A stretch of DNA of 64,000 nucleotides from DATFVJ01 sp963820395 (GTDB lineage Bacteria; Actinomycetota; Actinomycetes; Streptosporangiales; Streptosporangiaceae): assembly GCA_963820395.1 (NCBI GenBank), contig CAWGAE010000020.1:1-64000 (forward strand), in the 5' to 3' direction. The notes beneath the pieces are model-generated. The model was not told the origin of the DNA. It did not search any database and worked only from the letters and a program-made list of their open reading frames with translations. A program made the position numbers and the translations under genes. This document shows positions 25,843 to 34,754 of the stretch, piece after piece. Each line of letters opens with the position of its first letter. The stretch's first letter is position 1.

Positions 25843-25964
25843 TCCGCAGGCCGTCGCGTCGGCTTGAGTCCTGGCACATGGCCGGACACCGGCCGACAGC
25901 ATGTAGACACACGACCCAGCGCGCGAAGAGCGGCAGATGCGTGCGTTCTCGGCGCGGGAGGCGA

Positions 25965-25978
25965 TGCATAATTATGCA
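25965..25978. promoter_or_regulatory. perfect 14-bp palindrome TGCATAATTATGCA
   Basis: Self-complementary AT-rich site in the 369-bp gap between two convergent genes. A further TGCATAAT half-site lies at about 26108. A binding site or a weak terminator element; no regulator can be named. Confidence 0.35.
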
Positions 25979-26211
25979 GACAAGCCGGGCCGCTCGTTGG
26001 ATCGAACCCGGGATTGCCGGGCCAATGGCAAAGCGGAGACCTCTTGCTCCCCGCAGGCCTACCCGCCGTTAGGGGCACTCTGGGGCACTGATCTGCGCTG
26101 CCGTTGCCGTGCATAATGGTCATTTTGTCGCGCGGACGATCTGGCACGCGATAAGCCGTTGTTAGTGTGGTGGACGCCATCCGGCTCCCGGACTACGTGA
26201 CCTGTGCGAGG

Positions 26212-27420
26212 TCAGGACTGCTTGGCGGCACTGGGCTCGAAGGCCTCGGCGGGAGGCAGTTCGTGGCGGGCGATGAGGTGGACGTCGATGCCGCACGCGC
26301 CCGCCTCATGGATAATCCGCCGTACGATCGGCCCGCCGCCGGCAATGTGCCACCAGCTGTGCTGGATGGACCCGATCACGATCTGAGTGATCTGATGCTG
26401 CCGTGCGAAGCTGACGATGCCCCGGGCGGGATCGTCATCCTCTAACTCGTGCCAGCGGGCGCCGAGGTCAGCTGTCAGCTCTCGCAGCCCGTCGATCGAC
26501 CGGCCGTCCGCAGGCGGGCTGGTGTCGCCGACGATGACGTGGACCACGTCGAGTTCCCCCTTGACCCTGGATGCGATGCGGGCCGCGCGGCGCAGCAGCA
26601 CCTCGGTCCCCGGCGCCGCGGTGACGGCCACCATGATGCGCTCGGTCGTCTCCCACAGGACCTGAGGCTGATGCCGCCGGAGGTGCTCCAGGAGTTCTTC
26701 ATCCGACGCGTCGGCAACGAACCGCAGCGCCAGCTCCCGCAAGGCGATCAGGTTGTCGGTGCGGAAGAAATGAGTGAGGGCCTGGGGGACCTTTTGCTTC
26801 GGGTAGATGTTGCCGTGCAGCATCCGGCGGCGCAGTTGCTCTGGTGAGGAGTCGATCAGCTCGATCTGGTTTGCTTTGTGCAGCACCCAGTCCGGTACCC
26901 GTTCCCGGACGGGCGCTCCGGTCATCTGCTCGACCTCATCGGCGATGCTTTCAAGGTGCTGGATGTTGACGGTGGTGATGACGTTGATTCCGGCGTCGAG
27001 GATGTCCAGGACATCCTGCCAGCGTTTGTCGTGCCGGCCGGATCCCGGCACGTTGGTGTGGGCGAGCTCGTCGACCAGGGCGATCTCGGGCCGTCTTCGC
27101 AGCACCGCGTCGAGGTCCATCTCCTCCAGGCGGGTTCCCCGGTAGTCGACCGCCGTGCGGGGGATGACCTCCAGGCCGTTGATCAGTTCCTCGGTGAGCG
27201 GCCGCCGGTAGGCCTCGACGAACCCGGCGACGACGTCGGCGCCCCGCCCCCGTCGGCGCTGGGCCTCGCTGAGCATGGCGTAAGTCTTGCCGACGCCTGG
27301 GGCCGCGCCGAGGTAGATGCGGAAATGACCGGCCGCCTCAACCTCGTCGGTGGCGTCTGTGTCCGCCGCCGTGGCCTCGCTGACGCCTCGGCCGGTCCCC
27401 TCGGAGCCGGTGACGCTCAT
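26212..27420 (-). CDS. KdpD-like sensor without kinase domain (KdpD + Usp domains)
   Basis: A 402-residue protein equal to the cytoplasmic N-terminal half of the osmosensor KdpD. It has Walker A GAAPGVGKTYAM, Walker B-like ALVDELAHTN with HDKRWQDV, and then a universal stress domain (IMVAVTAAPGTEVLLRRAARI through VIGSIQHSWWHIAGGGPIVR), in KdpD the c-di-AMP-binding part. There are no membrane helices, histidine-phosphotransfer or ATPase domains, and a stop follows naturally. No kdpFABC or kdpE lies nearby. A second protein of the same design is encoded divergently at 28110. A soluble ligand-binding regulator is a fair inference. Confidence 0.88.
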   Translation of the reverse strand: MSVTGSEGTGRGVSEATAADTDATDEVEAAGHFRIYLGAAPGVGKTYAMLSEAQRRRGRGADVVAGFVEAYRRPLTEELINGLEVIPRTAVDYRGTRLEEMDLDAVLRRRPEIALVDELAHTNVPGSGRHDKRWQDVLDILDAGINVITTVNIQHLESIADEVEQMTGAPVRERVPDWVLHKANQIELIDSSPEQLRRRMLHGNIYPKQKVPQALTHFFRTDNLIALRELALRFVADASDEELLEHLRRHQPQVLWETTERIMVAVTAAPGTEVLLRRAARIASRVKGELDVVHVIVGDTSPPADGRSIDGLRELTADLGARWHELEDDDPARGIVSFARQHQITQIVIGSIQHSWWHIAGGGPIVRRIIHEAGACGIDVHLIARHELPPAEAFEPSAAKQS

Positions 27421-27447
27421 CTGCTCGGTGATCTCGCCGGCCTCCCT

Positions 27448-27600
27448 CTATACGGGTCGCCCATGGTGAGCATCGGCCGGCTCGGTGCGGTACAGCGGGT
27501 TCCAGATCACCAGCCGACCGTCATCCATTCTGGCAGTGTCTTCGACGGTATGGCACGTGGCGGACGGGCTGCATGGCTTCCATTGAGCGATCGGGGTCAT
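27448..27600 (-). CDS. possible 50-codon ORF upstream of the KdpD-like gene
   Basis: An ATG at 27600 opens 50 codons (MTPIAQWKPCSPSATCHTVE to DAHHGRPV) ending 27 bp before the KdpD-like start. The second half (MDDGRLVIWNPLYRTEPADA) has a protein-like composition. No strong ribosome site and no recognised family. Could be a small co-regulated peptide or chance. Confidence 0.3.
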   Translation of the reverse strand: MTPIAQWKPCSPSATCHTVEDTARMDDGRLVIWNPLYRTEPADAHHGRPV

Positions 27601-28109
27601 CGCTGCGCCGCAGCCGGGAATAGCAGCAAAACGATTCCGGCCTTAACCAGATACGCTAAGTAGCCGTGATGAGGCACGTCTATGCCACCGCACGTCTGCT
27701 GGTGGGGTTCGGCTGCGAGCAAGCGCGGACCGCAGCCTTTTCACGCCCAGGTACGGCGTCGCGGACGCTCGCTGTTCCGGCGCGTCTGCACATCCGCGCC
27801 TGACGATGATCGCAGTGCGTGGCCGGTGCGCCGACGGCAGCCGCGGGTAGCCGTTCTGCCGAGTCTGCGGACTCAGCGTCGCCCGTGTCCTGGGTGCGCA
27901 GAACAGAGTTCTGTGCGCTGGCTCTGGTCGGCGGTTCGCGGGGACCGCTGGCATGTGTCGTTTCCAGCGGATAGCGTCTGGACTGGCGCCGTTGCCAGGC
28001 AGGGCTGCTCGGACAGGGGCACGACCTGGTTCATGTCGCCGGTGGCCTTGGCGGCTGCCCCGGGTGGCCAGGGCCGCACCGGCCGCGCTCTGACTGTACG
28101 CATGTCCGA
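27601..28109. other. gene-free divergent spacer between the two KdpD-like genes
   Basis: About 500 bp presumably holding the two divergent promoters. I see no convincing gene, repeat or operator in it. Confidence 0.5.
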
Positions 28110-29390
28110 ATGGATCCAGCGATGACCAGCGGCGCCCTGCCCGGCCTTGAGGACCGGCCGGATCTGATCGCTCAGGCTTCTACATATGACGCGATGGAGT
28201 CGCGTGCCGGCCGGGGCAGGCTGCGCACCTACCTGGGGATTGCCCCCGGGGTGGGGAAGACCTACGCGATGCTGCGGGACGGACGCGCCCGGCGACGCTC
28301 GGGCGTCGACGCGGTCGTGGCTTACCGGGAGCGGCACGGGCGGGCGGCGACCGCTGCTCAGCTCGCCGACCTCGAAGTGCTCCCTACCCGCACGGTCACC
28401 TACCGGGGCGCCAGCTTTGCGGAGCTGGACGTTACCGCGGTCCTGGACCGCAGGCCCGAACTGGCCCTGGTGGACGAGCTGGCCCACGCGAACCTGCCTG
28501 GTGAGCGGCACGCGAAACGCTGGCAGGACGTCGGCGGCCTGCTGGCCAACGGCATCGACGTCTATACGACCCTCAACGTCGCCAACATCGAATCGCTGGG
28601 CGCGCTGGTCTCCCGGGTCACCGGCGTGCACCCGGCCGAGCCGGTGCCGGATGCGTTCCTGCGGGCTGGCGAGATCAAGCTCGTCGACCTGGCGCCTGCA
28701 GCGCTTCGCCGCCGGCTGGCCCAGGGCCTGGTTGTTCCCCAAGAACGCGTGGATGCGGCATTGTCGAGCTATTTCCGCTTCGCGAATCTCGCTGCCCTGC
28801 GGGAGCTCGCGCAGCTGTGGCTGGATGACTCAGTTCCCGATCCGGTCACGGCGTTCCTGGCCGCCCGCGGTGTCAGCGAGCCTGTGCAGGCCTCGGTCAT
28901 CGTGGTCGGCCTGGAGGGGTCGCCCGCCGACGAATGGCTCATCCGCTACGCCGCCTGCCTGGCCGGGCTGTCAGATGCCAGGCTCCAGGGGGTACACGTC
29001 CGGGCCATCGACAACCTCGGCCGGCCAGCGGGAACGCGGCTGGAGCAGGACCGCCGGCTGCTTGGCGAGCTGCACGGGACTTTGGTCGAGGTCAGGGCCG
29101 GCGATACCGCTTCGGGACTGATCCGGGCCGCGCGCCAAGCCGGCGCCTGCCAGCTGGTGATCGGGTCGCGCCGCCGCTCGCGCTGGTCGCGTCTGCTGAC
29201 CGGGTCCACGGTGGCGGACCAGGTGCTCCGCGCGGCTGGCGACCTGCCCGTCCAGGTCGTGAACGTCGGGCGGCCGGACACCACCAGCGACGAGTGGCGC
29301 CGCCCGGGCACGACGCCAGGCAGCACCGCCCAGCCTGCCCGGGATCGGGTGCAGGCGGATTCCGCAGGCCCGGAACACACGGTCACGTAG
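28110..29390 (+). CDS. second KdpD-like sensor without kinase domain
   Basis: A 426-residue relative of the protein at 26212, also made of a KdpD N-terminal domain and a universal stress domain only. It has Walker A GIAPGVGKTYAML, ALVDELAHANLPGERHAKRW, then VQASVIVVGLEGSPADEWLI and the GSRRRSRWSRLLTGSTVADQ end of the stress domain. No transmembrane, phosphoacceptor or ATPase region follows; the C-terminus is a 40-residue polar tail. The start could also be the ATG at 28122. The two genes share domain plan and are transcribed apart from a common spacer, so duplication or functional pairing is likely. Confidence 0.87.
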   Translation: MDPAMTSGALPGLEDRPDLIAQASTYDAMESRAGRGRLRTYLGIAPGVGKTYAMLRDGRARRRSGVDAVVAYRERHGRAATAAQLADLEVLPTRTVTYRGASFAELDVTAVLDRRPELALVDELAHANLPGERHAKRWQDVGGLLANGIDVYTTLNVANIESLGALVSRVTGVHPAEPVPDAFLRAGEIKLVDLAPAALRRRLAQGLVVPQERVDAALSSYFRFANLAALRELAQLWLDDSVPDPVTAFLAARGVSEPVQASVIVVGLEGSPADEWLIRYAACLAGLSDARLQGVHVRAIDNLGRPAGTRLEQDRRLLGELHGTLVEVRAGDTASGLIRAARQAGACQLVIGSRRRSRWSRLLTGSTVADQVLRAAGDLPVQVVNVGRPDTTSDEWRRPGTTPGSTAQPARDRVQADSAGPEHTVT

Positions 29391-29822
29391 TGTGGGCAGC
29401 CTCCGGCCGCCACCTGATTCCAGCCAGCTCGTTCGAACGCGCCCGCTCGTGAACAGCTGGTCGTCAGCGCTGCCGCCGCAGATCAGCAGCACGGCTACGT
29501 GGAGCGCAAAACAATCACAAGTCACCCGGTCTGGCTACTACTTCGTCGTGCGCAGTACCCGGCAGGCCCGTCAGGCTGGGCGCTCCTCCTGGCACGACGA
29601 ACTCACACTGCGTGATCAGCCTTCGAACTGGGGGGCGCGCACACTGCCGCCGATATGGGCGGAATCAGCGGTTCGGTGCTGGACGCGGTTGGCCGAACAG
29701 ATCAGGTCGTTCTGCACGTGGGCGAGCCGCGACGGGTGTTCCGAGTCGACCGCACATGCCGATGTGAGTGTGTATGTTGGCCGTTCGGACTGGGTGACGC
29801 ATTGCCCCATATCGACGGTTAG
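29391..29822. other. gene-free stretch
   Basis: Lies between the second KdpD-like gene and the C-terminal end of hipA. Somewhat lower GC than its surroundings; no gene recognised. Confidence 0.45.
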
Positions 29823-30033
29823 CTATTCCGACTGTGTCGGCTTTTGGGTGCGCTGCTGCGTCTCAGGCTGAATATGACGGATGCGGGAACGGGCGAGTCG
29901 CCGTAGGTTGCGGATGGTGTTGGCGCCGAAGGGGAGTTGGCTGAATTTCTCGATCCAGGTGTCGGCAGCCGTGACCTGCTCGCGGACGACGTCGGCAGCT
30001 AGCCGTCCGGGAATGCCGATGGCTTCGCTAAGG
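29823..30033 (-). pseudogene. hipA: hipA C-terminal part, cut off by IS1380
   Basis: The minus frame from the IS1380 junction encodes SEAIGIPGRLAADVVREQVT onward to RLARSRIRHIQPET and a stop at 29823. This is the missing C-terminal helical end of the HipA kinase whose first part lies at 31731-32807. If the IS and one copy of CTAAGG are removed, the two parts join in frame (MLRSLS-EAIGIPG) to give about 416 residues, the normal HipA length. The minor ATG at 30044 comes from the IS end and is not a real start. Confidence 0.85.
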
Positions 30034-31758
30034 CCTCGATCCACCGCGTAAATAGGGTTCTGCCGGGCGCGCCGACGCGAAAGGTGCCCTCTGAACTGGG
30101 ACGATGGGAGTTGCTAACACTTCCATTCCCCAGATGGAGAGGACACCTCGCAAGTGCGATTGTTGCACGGGCTGGCGAAGATTCACGCATCGTTTGATGA
30201 CCCGAATCTCGTGTCACGGGCGGGCCTGGTCCCGGTGATGGCCCTGGCGCAGCGGGCCGGCCTTGCCGCGCTGGCCGGCGAGCATGTGGCCATCGCCGGC
30301 CGGTGCGGGGTGAATGCGCACCTGAAAGTGCCGTGCCTGGTCGCCGGGATGGTCGCCGGGGCGGACAGCATCGACGACATGGACCTGCTGCGGCATGGCG
30401 CGATGCCGGCGCTGTTTGGCGGGATCCGGGCACCGTCCACGCTGGGGTCGTTCCTGCGCTCGTTCTCCTGGGGGAACGCCCGGCAGGCGGAGAAGGTGAG
30501 CCCGGCTGCTGCTGGCGGACCTGGCCCGCCGCACGCCGTTGCTGCCCGGCAAGGACGTGGTGGCGTTCGTGGATATCGACTCGATGCAAAAACGTGTCTA
30601 CGGCCGCAAGAAGCAGGGCGCGGCGTTCGGCCATACCAAGATCCAGGGCAAGAGCCTGCTGGTGCGGGGGCTGAACGCGCTGACCGCCACGATCAGCACG
30701 CCGCTGGCTGCGCCGGTGATCGCCGCCACCAGGCTCCGCGGCGGCAACGCGGGCTCGGCCCGGGGCGCCGCGTCCTTCGCCACCGAATCGGTCACTACCG
30801 CCCGCGCCACCGGATGCGCCGGGACGCTCGTGGTGCGGGCCGACTCGGCGTTCTACTCCGCGGCGTTCACCGGCGCGGTCCGCCGGGCCGGGGCGTGCTT
30901 TTCGGTCACGGCGAAGATGGACCCGGCCGTCAAGGCGGCGATCGCCGCCATCGGCGAGGATGCCTGGACCCCAATCAGATATCCGCGGGCGATCTGGGAC
31001 GACCAGCTGCGCTGCTGGGTGCGGACGCCGAGGTGGCCGAGGCGCACTACACCGCCTTCACCTCGAAGAAGGGGCAGGCCATCACCGCCCGGCTGATCGT
31101 CCGCCGGGTCAAAGACCTCAACCGCACGGCCGCCCAGGGCCAGGACGAGATGTTCCCCGTCTGGCGCTACCACGCCGTGTTCACCGACTCCCCGTTCGCG
31201 ACCATCCAGGCCGAAGAGCACCACCGCGACCACGCCCAGGTCGAACAGCTGTTCGCCGACTGGACCGACGGGCCCCTCGCGCACCTGCCATCAGGCTCGT
31301 TTCCCGCGAACGCGACCTGGCTCGCCTGCGCCGCCATCGCGCACAACGTGCTGCGCGCCGCCGGATCCCTGGCCAGCCTCGCCTACGCCAAGGCCCGCGG
31401 CGCCACGTTGCGCCGCGACCTCATCAACGTCGCCGCCCGGACCGCCCGCCACGGCCGCGGCGAGATCACCCTGCACCTGCCCGAAGGCTGGCACCGCGAG
31501 CAGCACTGGATGAGCCTCTTCGAGGCCGCCTGCGGCCCGCCCGCCCACGCGGCCTGACCAGCCCAGACACAGTCACGCATTCCCACGGCCCCAGCGGCCA
31601 CCCGGCGAACTGCCAGCCAAGATCCCCGATCAGAAACCGTGGACAAGCCGCAGAAAGGTGAGCGGCGAGAAAACCACGTCCCCTGCCATCCTCAAGATCA
31701 CGTCCACTGGGCCATTGCCCCGCAACGCGATCATCTGAATTCGGGCGGTGGATTGAGG
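30034..31758 (+). mobile_element. IS1380-family insertion sequence in hipA
   Basis: A 1725-bp element with terminal inverted repeats: CCTCGATCCACCGCG at the left and the reverse complement of CCTCAATCCACCGCC at the right (two mismatches in 15). It is flanked by direct repeats CTAAGG (30028-30033 and 31759-31764), the likely target duplication. It carries one transposase gene, now frameshifted. Insertion split hipA. Confidence 0.85.
30154..31557 (+). pseudogene. IS1380-family transposase, two compensating frameshifts
   Basis: DDE transposase. The start (HGLAKIHASFDDPNLVSRAG) and the end (DEMFPVWRYHAVFTDSPF, AEEHHRDHAQVEQLFADWTD, ITLHLPEGWHRE) lie in one frame. The middle (VAFVDIDSMQKRVYG, TLVVRADSAFYS) lies in another, between about 30500 and 31010. 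Read through, all three acidic regions of the family are present, so the element was active recently. The single long frame at 30154-31557 is therefore nonsense in its middle. Confidence 0.85.
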
Positions 31759-32807
31759 CTAAGGCTTCGCAGCATCGGCCAGGAGATCTGCTGACGGACT
31801 CTGCCGCCGATGGGCAGTGCCATGGTGCGGTCGCCGTAGACGGCTGAGGAGGGCAGGTCGTACGCCGGGGTGACTCTCCACTCATCCCGCTGGTCCTTTA
31901 GTATCGCGAGATTTTTGGCATGAAGGTCTCCGTTGCCTGAGAGGTAGGCGAAGACGAGCAGGCGGTAGAGTTCGAGGGCAGCCACGCCGGGTGCACGGCA
32001 GCACCGTACAAGACCAGTGATGGCGTCCTCGGTGGAGATCACGTACTTGTCGCCGGGCCATCGGCCGAGAACCTGGCAGGCGTCCTCGACGGCAAGCGGC
32101 CGGAGGTGGTCTCCTCCGGGGATCCGGTCGAATCTGTGCACAAGCAGGCCCGGCGCCCCTAGCCGATCATGTGCCAGTTCGACATCGGCTAGTCTCAGCC
32201 GGGTGTGCGCGGCCGCGCGGAAGAAGAAGTACTCGTTTTCCACGAGGTGTGGGAATTCCGGCGGGTTGAGCTTCAGGATGTAGGCGCGTGACCGGCCATG
32301 GACGGGCACGTTCAGCATCTGTCCAGAGATCTTGTCCTGCACGCCCGGCAGGGCGACGCGATCCGGCCGCTGGCCAATTGCCTGGGCGAACAGGTCGGCG
32401 AAGACGACCTTGCTGAAGTCATCAACAACGATCGGCCTGGTGTCGGCGAGTGTATCGCCAGCCGGGACGACCTGAACGTCGCCGATGGTGTCACCGCCAA
32501 CCGCTAGCAGCATCGAGAACTCGTCGTCGGCTGAGGTACCCACAGTGCGGCGCAGCGCCATCAATCGCCTGCCCTCTGGCAGCAATCCGGCGAAGAATGC
32601 AGGCACCGCCGCCGCGGGTGCGGTAAAGGCTTCCGACCTCGTGGGTAGGCTCCAAGCCACGGGCGCCCCCCCGGCGTCGAGGTACTCCGGCAAGTAGCGG
32701 AACTCTGTACGGTCCGGCAACCGGTGCAGGACGCCGGCCAGCACGCCCGCCTTGTAGACGTCGGCGTACTTGACAAGCCGCAGCTGGCGCAGGGGGGTAC
32801 GGGCCAA
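31731..32807 (-). pseudogene. hipA: hipA N-terminal part (serine/threonine kinase toxin), truncated by IS1380
   Basis: HipA-type toxin kinase; the well-studied HipA phosphorylates glutamyl-tRNA synthetase and induces dormancy. This part keeps the N-subdomain, the phosphate-binding region and the catalytic loop GNGDLHAKNLAIL with PAYDLPSSAVYG, but loses the last 65-70 residues. The frame runs out of hipA at SLS and reads about nine codons of the IS1380 terminal repeat (LNPPPEFR) before a stop supplied by the element. The remaining C-terminus lies at 29823-30033. It overlaps no antitoxin sequence; hipB ends 5 bp upstream. Activity of the truncated protein is uncertain since C-terminal helices support the fold. 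Confidence 0.9.
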
Positions 32808-32812
32808 CTTAC

Positions 32813-33055
32813 TCAGCCCTTACCCTGGCGGATAACGCCAGTACCAGGCTCCAGCACCAGATCCAGACCCAACTGGCTCAGCACCGCGAGTACCTTGTCC
32901 AGCCGCACAGTTGGCTTGCCTTGCTCAAGGGTATGGACAAAACGCGTGGACACGCCAGCAAGCGCAGCGAGCTCGTACTGGCGGAGTCCCAGCTCAAGTC
33001 GCCGACGCCGGATCTCCTCCGCCCAGACGGCAAGGTCATTTGCACGATCGTGCAT
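32813..33055 (-). CDS. hipB: HipB-like antitoxin (XRE/Cro helix-turn-helix)
   Basis: An 80-residue transcriptional repressor and antitoxin. The helix-turn-helix is clear (LGLRQYELAALAGVSTRFVH), followed by LEQGKPTVRLDKVLAVLSQL, the typical HipB/XRE tail. It lies 5 bp upstream of hipA, as in other hipBA operons. The first five codons coincide with a perfect TGCACGATCGTGCA palindrome, and two more related sites lie 60 and 120 bp upstream, so autoregulation through three operators is likely. It appears intact although its partner toxin is split. Confidence 0.9.
   Translation of the reverse strand: MHDRANDLAVWAEEIRRRRLELGLRQYELAALAGVSTRFVHTLEQGKPTVRLDKVLAVLSQLGLDLVLEPGTGVIRQGKG
33041..33054 (-). 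promoter_or_regulatory. hipB operator O1 (overlaps start codon)
   Basis: TGCACGATCGTGCA, a perfect 14-bp palindrome covering the first codons of hipB. Confidence 0.7.
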
Positions 33056-33100
33056 ACGGGAAGTCTACCCTCTTATGTCGGCCCCACCTCAGGCGCCATA

Positions 33101-33114
33101 TGCACGATCATTCA
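33101..33114 (-). promoter_or_regulatory. hipB operator O2
   Basis: TGCACGATCATTCA, an imperfect copy of O1, exactly 60 bp upstream of it. Confidence 0.65.
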
Positions 33115-33160
33115 TTTCGTTGCCGCGACTGGCCTGAGATCACCTCAATGGGCGCACGCA

Positions 33161-33174
33161 TGCGCGATCGTGCA
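33161..33174 (-). promoter_or_regulatory. hipB operator O3
   Basis: TGCGCGATCGTGCA, one change from O1, exactly 60 bp upstream of O2. The insert of transposase sequence begins just past it. Confidence 0.65.
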
Positions 33175-33179
33175 TATGG

Positions 33180-33560
33180 TCTCAATCGGTCAGGACGCCA
33201 CTGCGGGCGCACTGGTGATCGATCAGCACGGGCAGATCATCGATGTCCTGCTATCAGCAAGGCGCGACCTGGCGGCCGCGCGGCGGTTCTTCGCCCAGGC
33301 AATGGGGGCGGGCGCGATCCCGGTGGAGGTCACGACCGACCGTGCGCCCGTTTACCCGCGGGTGCTCGATGAGCTCGTGCCCTCGGCATTGCACGTCGCT
33401 GAGCAGTATGCGAACAACCCGGTCGAGGCGAATCATGGTCGGCTGAAGGCGCGACTGAGGCCGATGCGCGGGCTGAAGCGGCACCGGTCAGCGCGGATCC
33501 TGGCCGCCGGTCATGCCGTCGGCCTCGGGCACCGCATCGGCGAAGGGACGGTCCGCTGGC
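33180..33560 (+). pseudogene. IS6-family transposase fragment
   Basis: C-terminal two thirds of an IS6-type DDE transposase: LVIDQHGQIIDVLLSARRDL, EVTTDRAPVYPRVLDELVPS, EQYANNPVEANHGRLKARLR and MRGLKRHRSARILAAGHA. The N-terminal DNA-binding part and first acidic residue are missing and the end is scrambled. A dead remnant next to the hipB operators. Confidence 0.8.
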
Positions 33561-33870
33561 TGCGGCAGGGCTCGGCCCGGCACCCCGCAGGGCCTCCCCG
33601 ACGTGGCGGCAATTCCTGACCTCCCAAGCATCAGGGCTGCTGGCCTGCGACCTCCTGCATGTCGACACCGTGTTCCTCAAACGCCTGTACGTCTTGTTCG
33701 TGATGGAGATCGAGAGCCGCCGGGTCAACATCCTCGGTGTCACCACCAACCCGGCAGGTGCATGGACGGCGCAGCAGGCCCGGAACCTGCTGATGGATCT
33801 AGGAGAGCGCGCCGGCCAGTTCAAATTCCTCCTCCGGGACCGCGATGCCAAGTTCACCAGAACTAGGCCG
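33558..33870 (+). pseudogene. integrase-core (rve) transposase fragment
   Basis: Reads AAAGLGPAPRRASPTWRQFL, then ACDLLHVDTVFLKRLYVLFV, GAWTAQQARNLLMDLGERAG and FLLRDRDAKFT before breaking off. This is the start of a DDE integrase-core domain with its first two acidic positions; the rest is lost. It directly abuts the IS6 fragment. Confidence 0.7.
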
Positions 33871-33879
33871 AACCTTCTA

Positions 33880-34330
33880 CGAGCGAGGCTCTGGACGTAC
33901 GATCGCCGCGCTGGCCCCCGCCTTCGAGCACCTCGCCGCGCGAGGTGTGCTGCAAATGGACGGCCCCCTCCTCGCCGCCGCAGCGCCCGCTGCGCCACCA
34001 GTGCGAAGATCACCCGCTCGGTAGCCTCCCCGTCCAGCCGCCGACCCGCCGCCACCCGCCGGATCGCGCGGCTGATCTCCAGCCGCTCACATAGCCGGCC
34101 GAGCACCCACGTCCCGCCCAGCCGGCGCGAGTCGAGCACTTCCACCTCGCCGGCCGCCGCTGCGGCTGCTTTCCATGCCGCCCTGACCAATCGACGACGT
34201 CGGCCAGCGCGGCCGGAGCTGAGGCGGCCAAGCCGGACGCCACTAGCCGGGCCGCCTGCTCGCCACGGGTAAGGTGTCGAGCACCCCGGCCGACAGCCAC
34301 CCCCCGATCGGCGCCTGCGCAAGCACCCGG
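33880..34330 (-). pseudogene. transposase N-terminal remnant, IS1634-like
   Basis: On the minus strand: EVLDSRRLGGTWVLGRLCER, then AIRRVAAGRRLDGEATERVI and FALVAQRAL, preceded in another frame by ARHLTRGEQAARLVASGLA. The pattern is that of IS1634-like transposases. At least one frameshift is present and the catalytic part is missing. A matching C-terminal fragment lies at 63428-63718. Confidence 0.5.
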
Positions 34331-34754
34331 TGCGGCGGGTGCCCGGGCCAGACCCATGCAGTCCATCGCGGAGCTGGCTGGGCGGAGGCTTCGGGCTACC
34401 CGTGGGCCGAATGTGACGGCCCGGTGCAGCGTCCCGGCCTGCTCGAGATCAGAGATCGTGCGCATGCGGCTTCCGAATTTAGTAGACCAGGATGTCAAAC
34501 CGTGCATAACGCCGGCATCCGCGGGTACCGACGGATCCAGTTGGCTGAGAGGGGTTATGCAGATCATGGCAGAAGCCAGTTGCGGCAGGAAAATGGATCA
34601 TGAGCTGGTGGCCGAGTCATATGGCAAGCGCGCTGACGAGGTGACCGCCCTCGTCAACGACGTGCCCACCTGCGGTCAACGAGGACGGCGTGTCGCGCGA
34701 ACAGGTCCGGGACCGACCTGCGTCAGGTCAAGCGGGAGTGCGAACGTCCACTAC

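Noticed and set aside
25985..26060. Possible tRNA on the minus strand (GGGTTCGATCC looks like a T-loop)
   Set aside because: The T-stem does not pair (CCCGG against CCAAC), and no acceptor or anticodon stem could be drawn.
29823..30044. Independent 73-residue hypothetical gene
   Set aside because: Its sequence continues HipA in frame once the IS1380 is removed, so it is the hipA C-terminus.
30154..31557. Single intact 467-residue IS1380 transposase
   Set aside because: The middle of that frame is Arg/Gly-rich nonsense; the conserved catalytic part lies in another frame between about 30500 and 31010.
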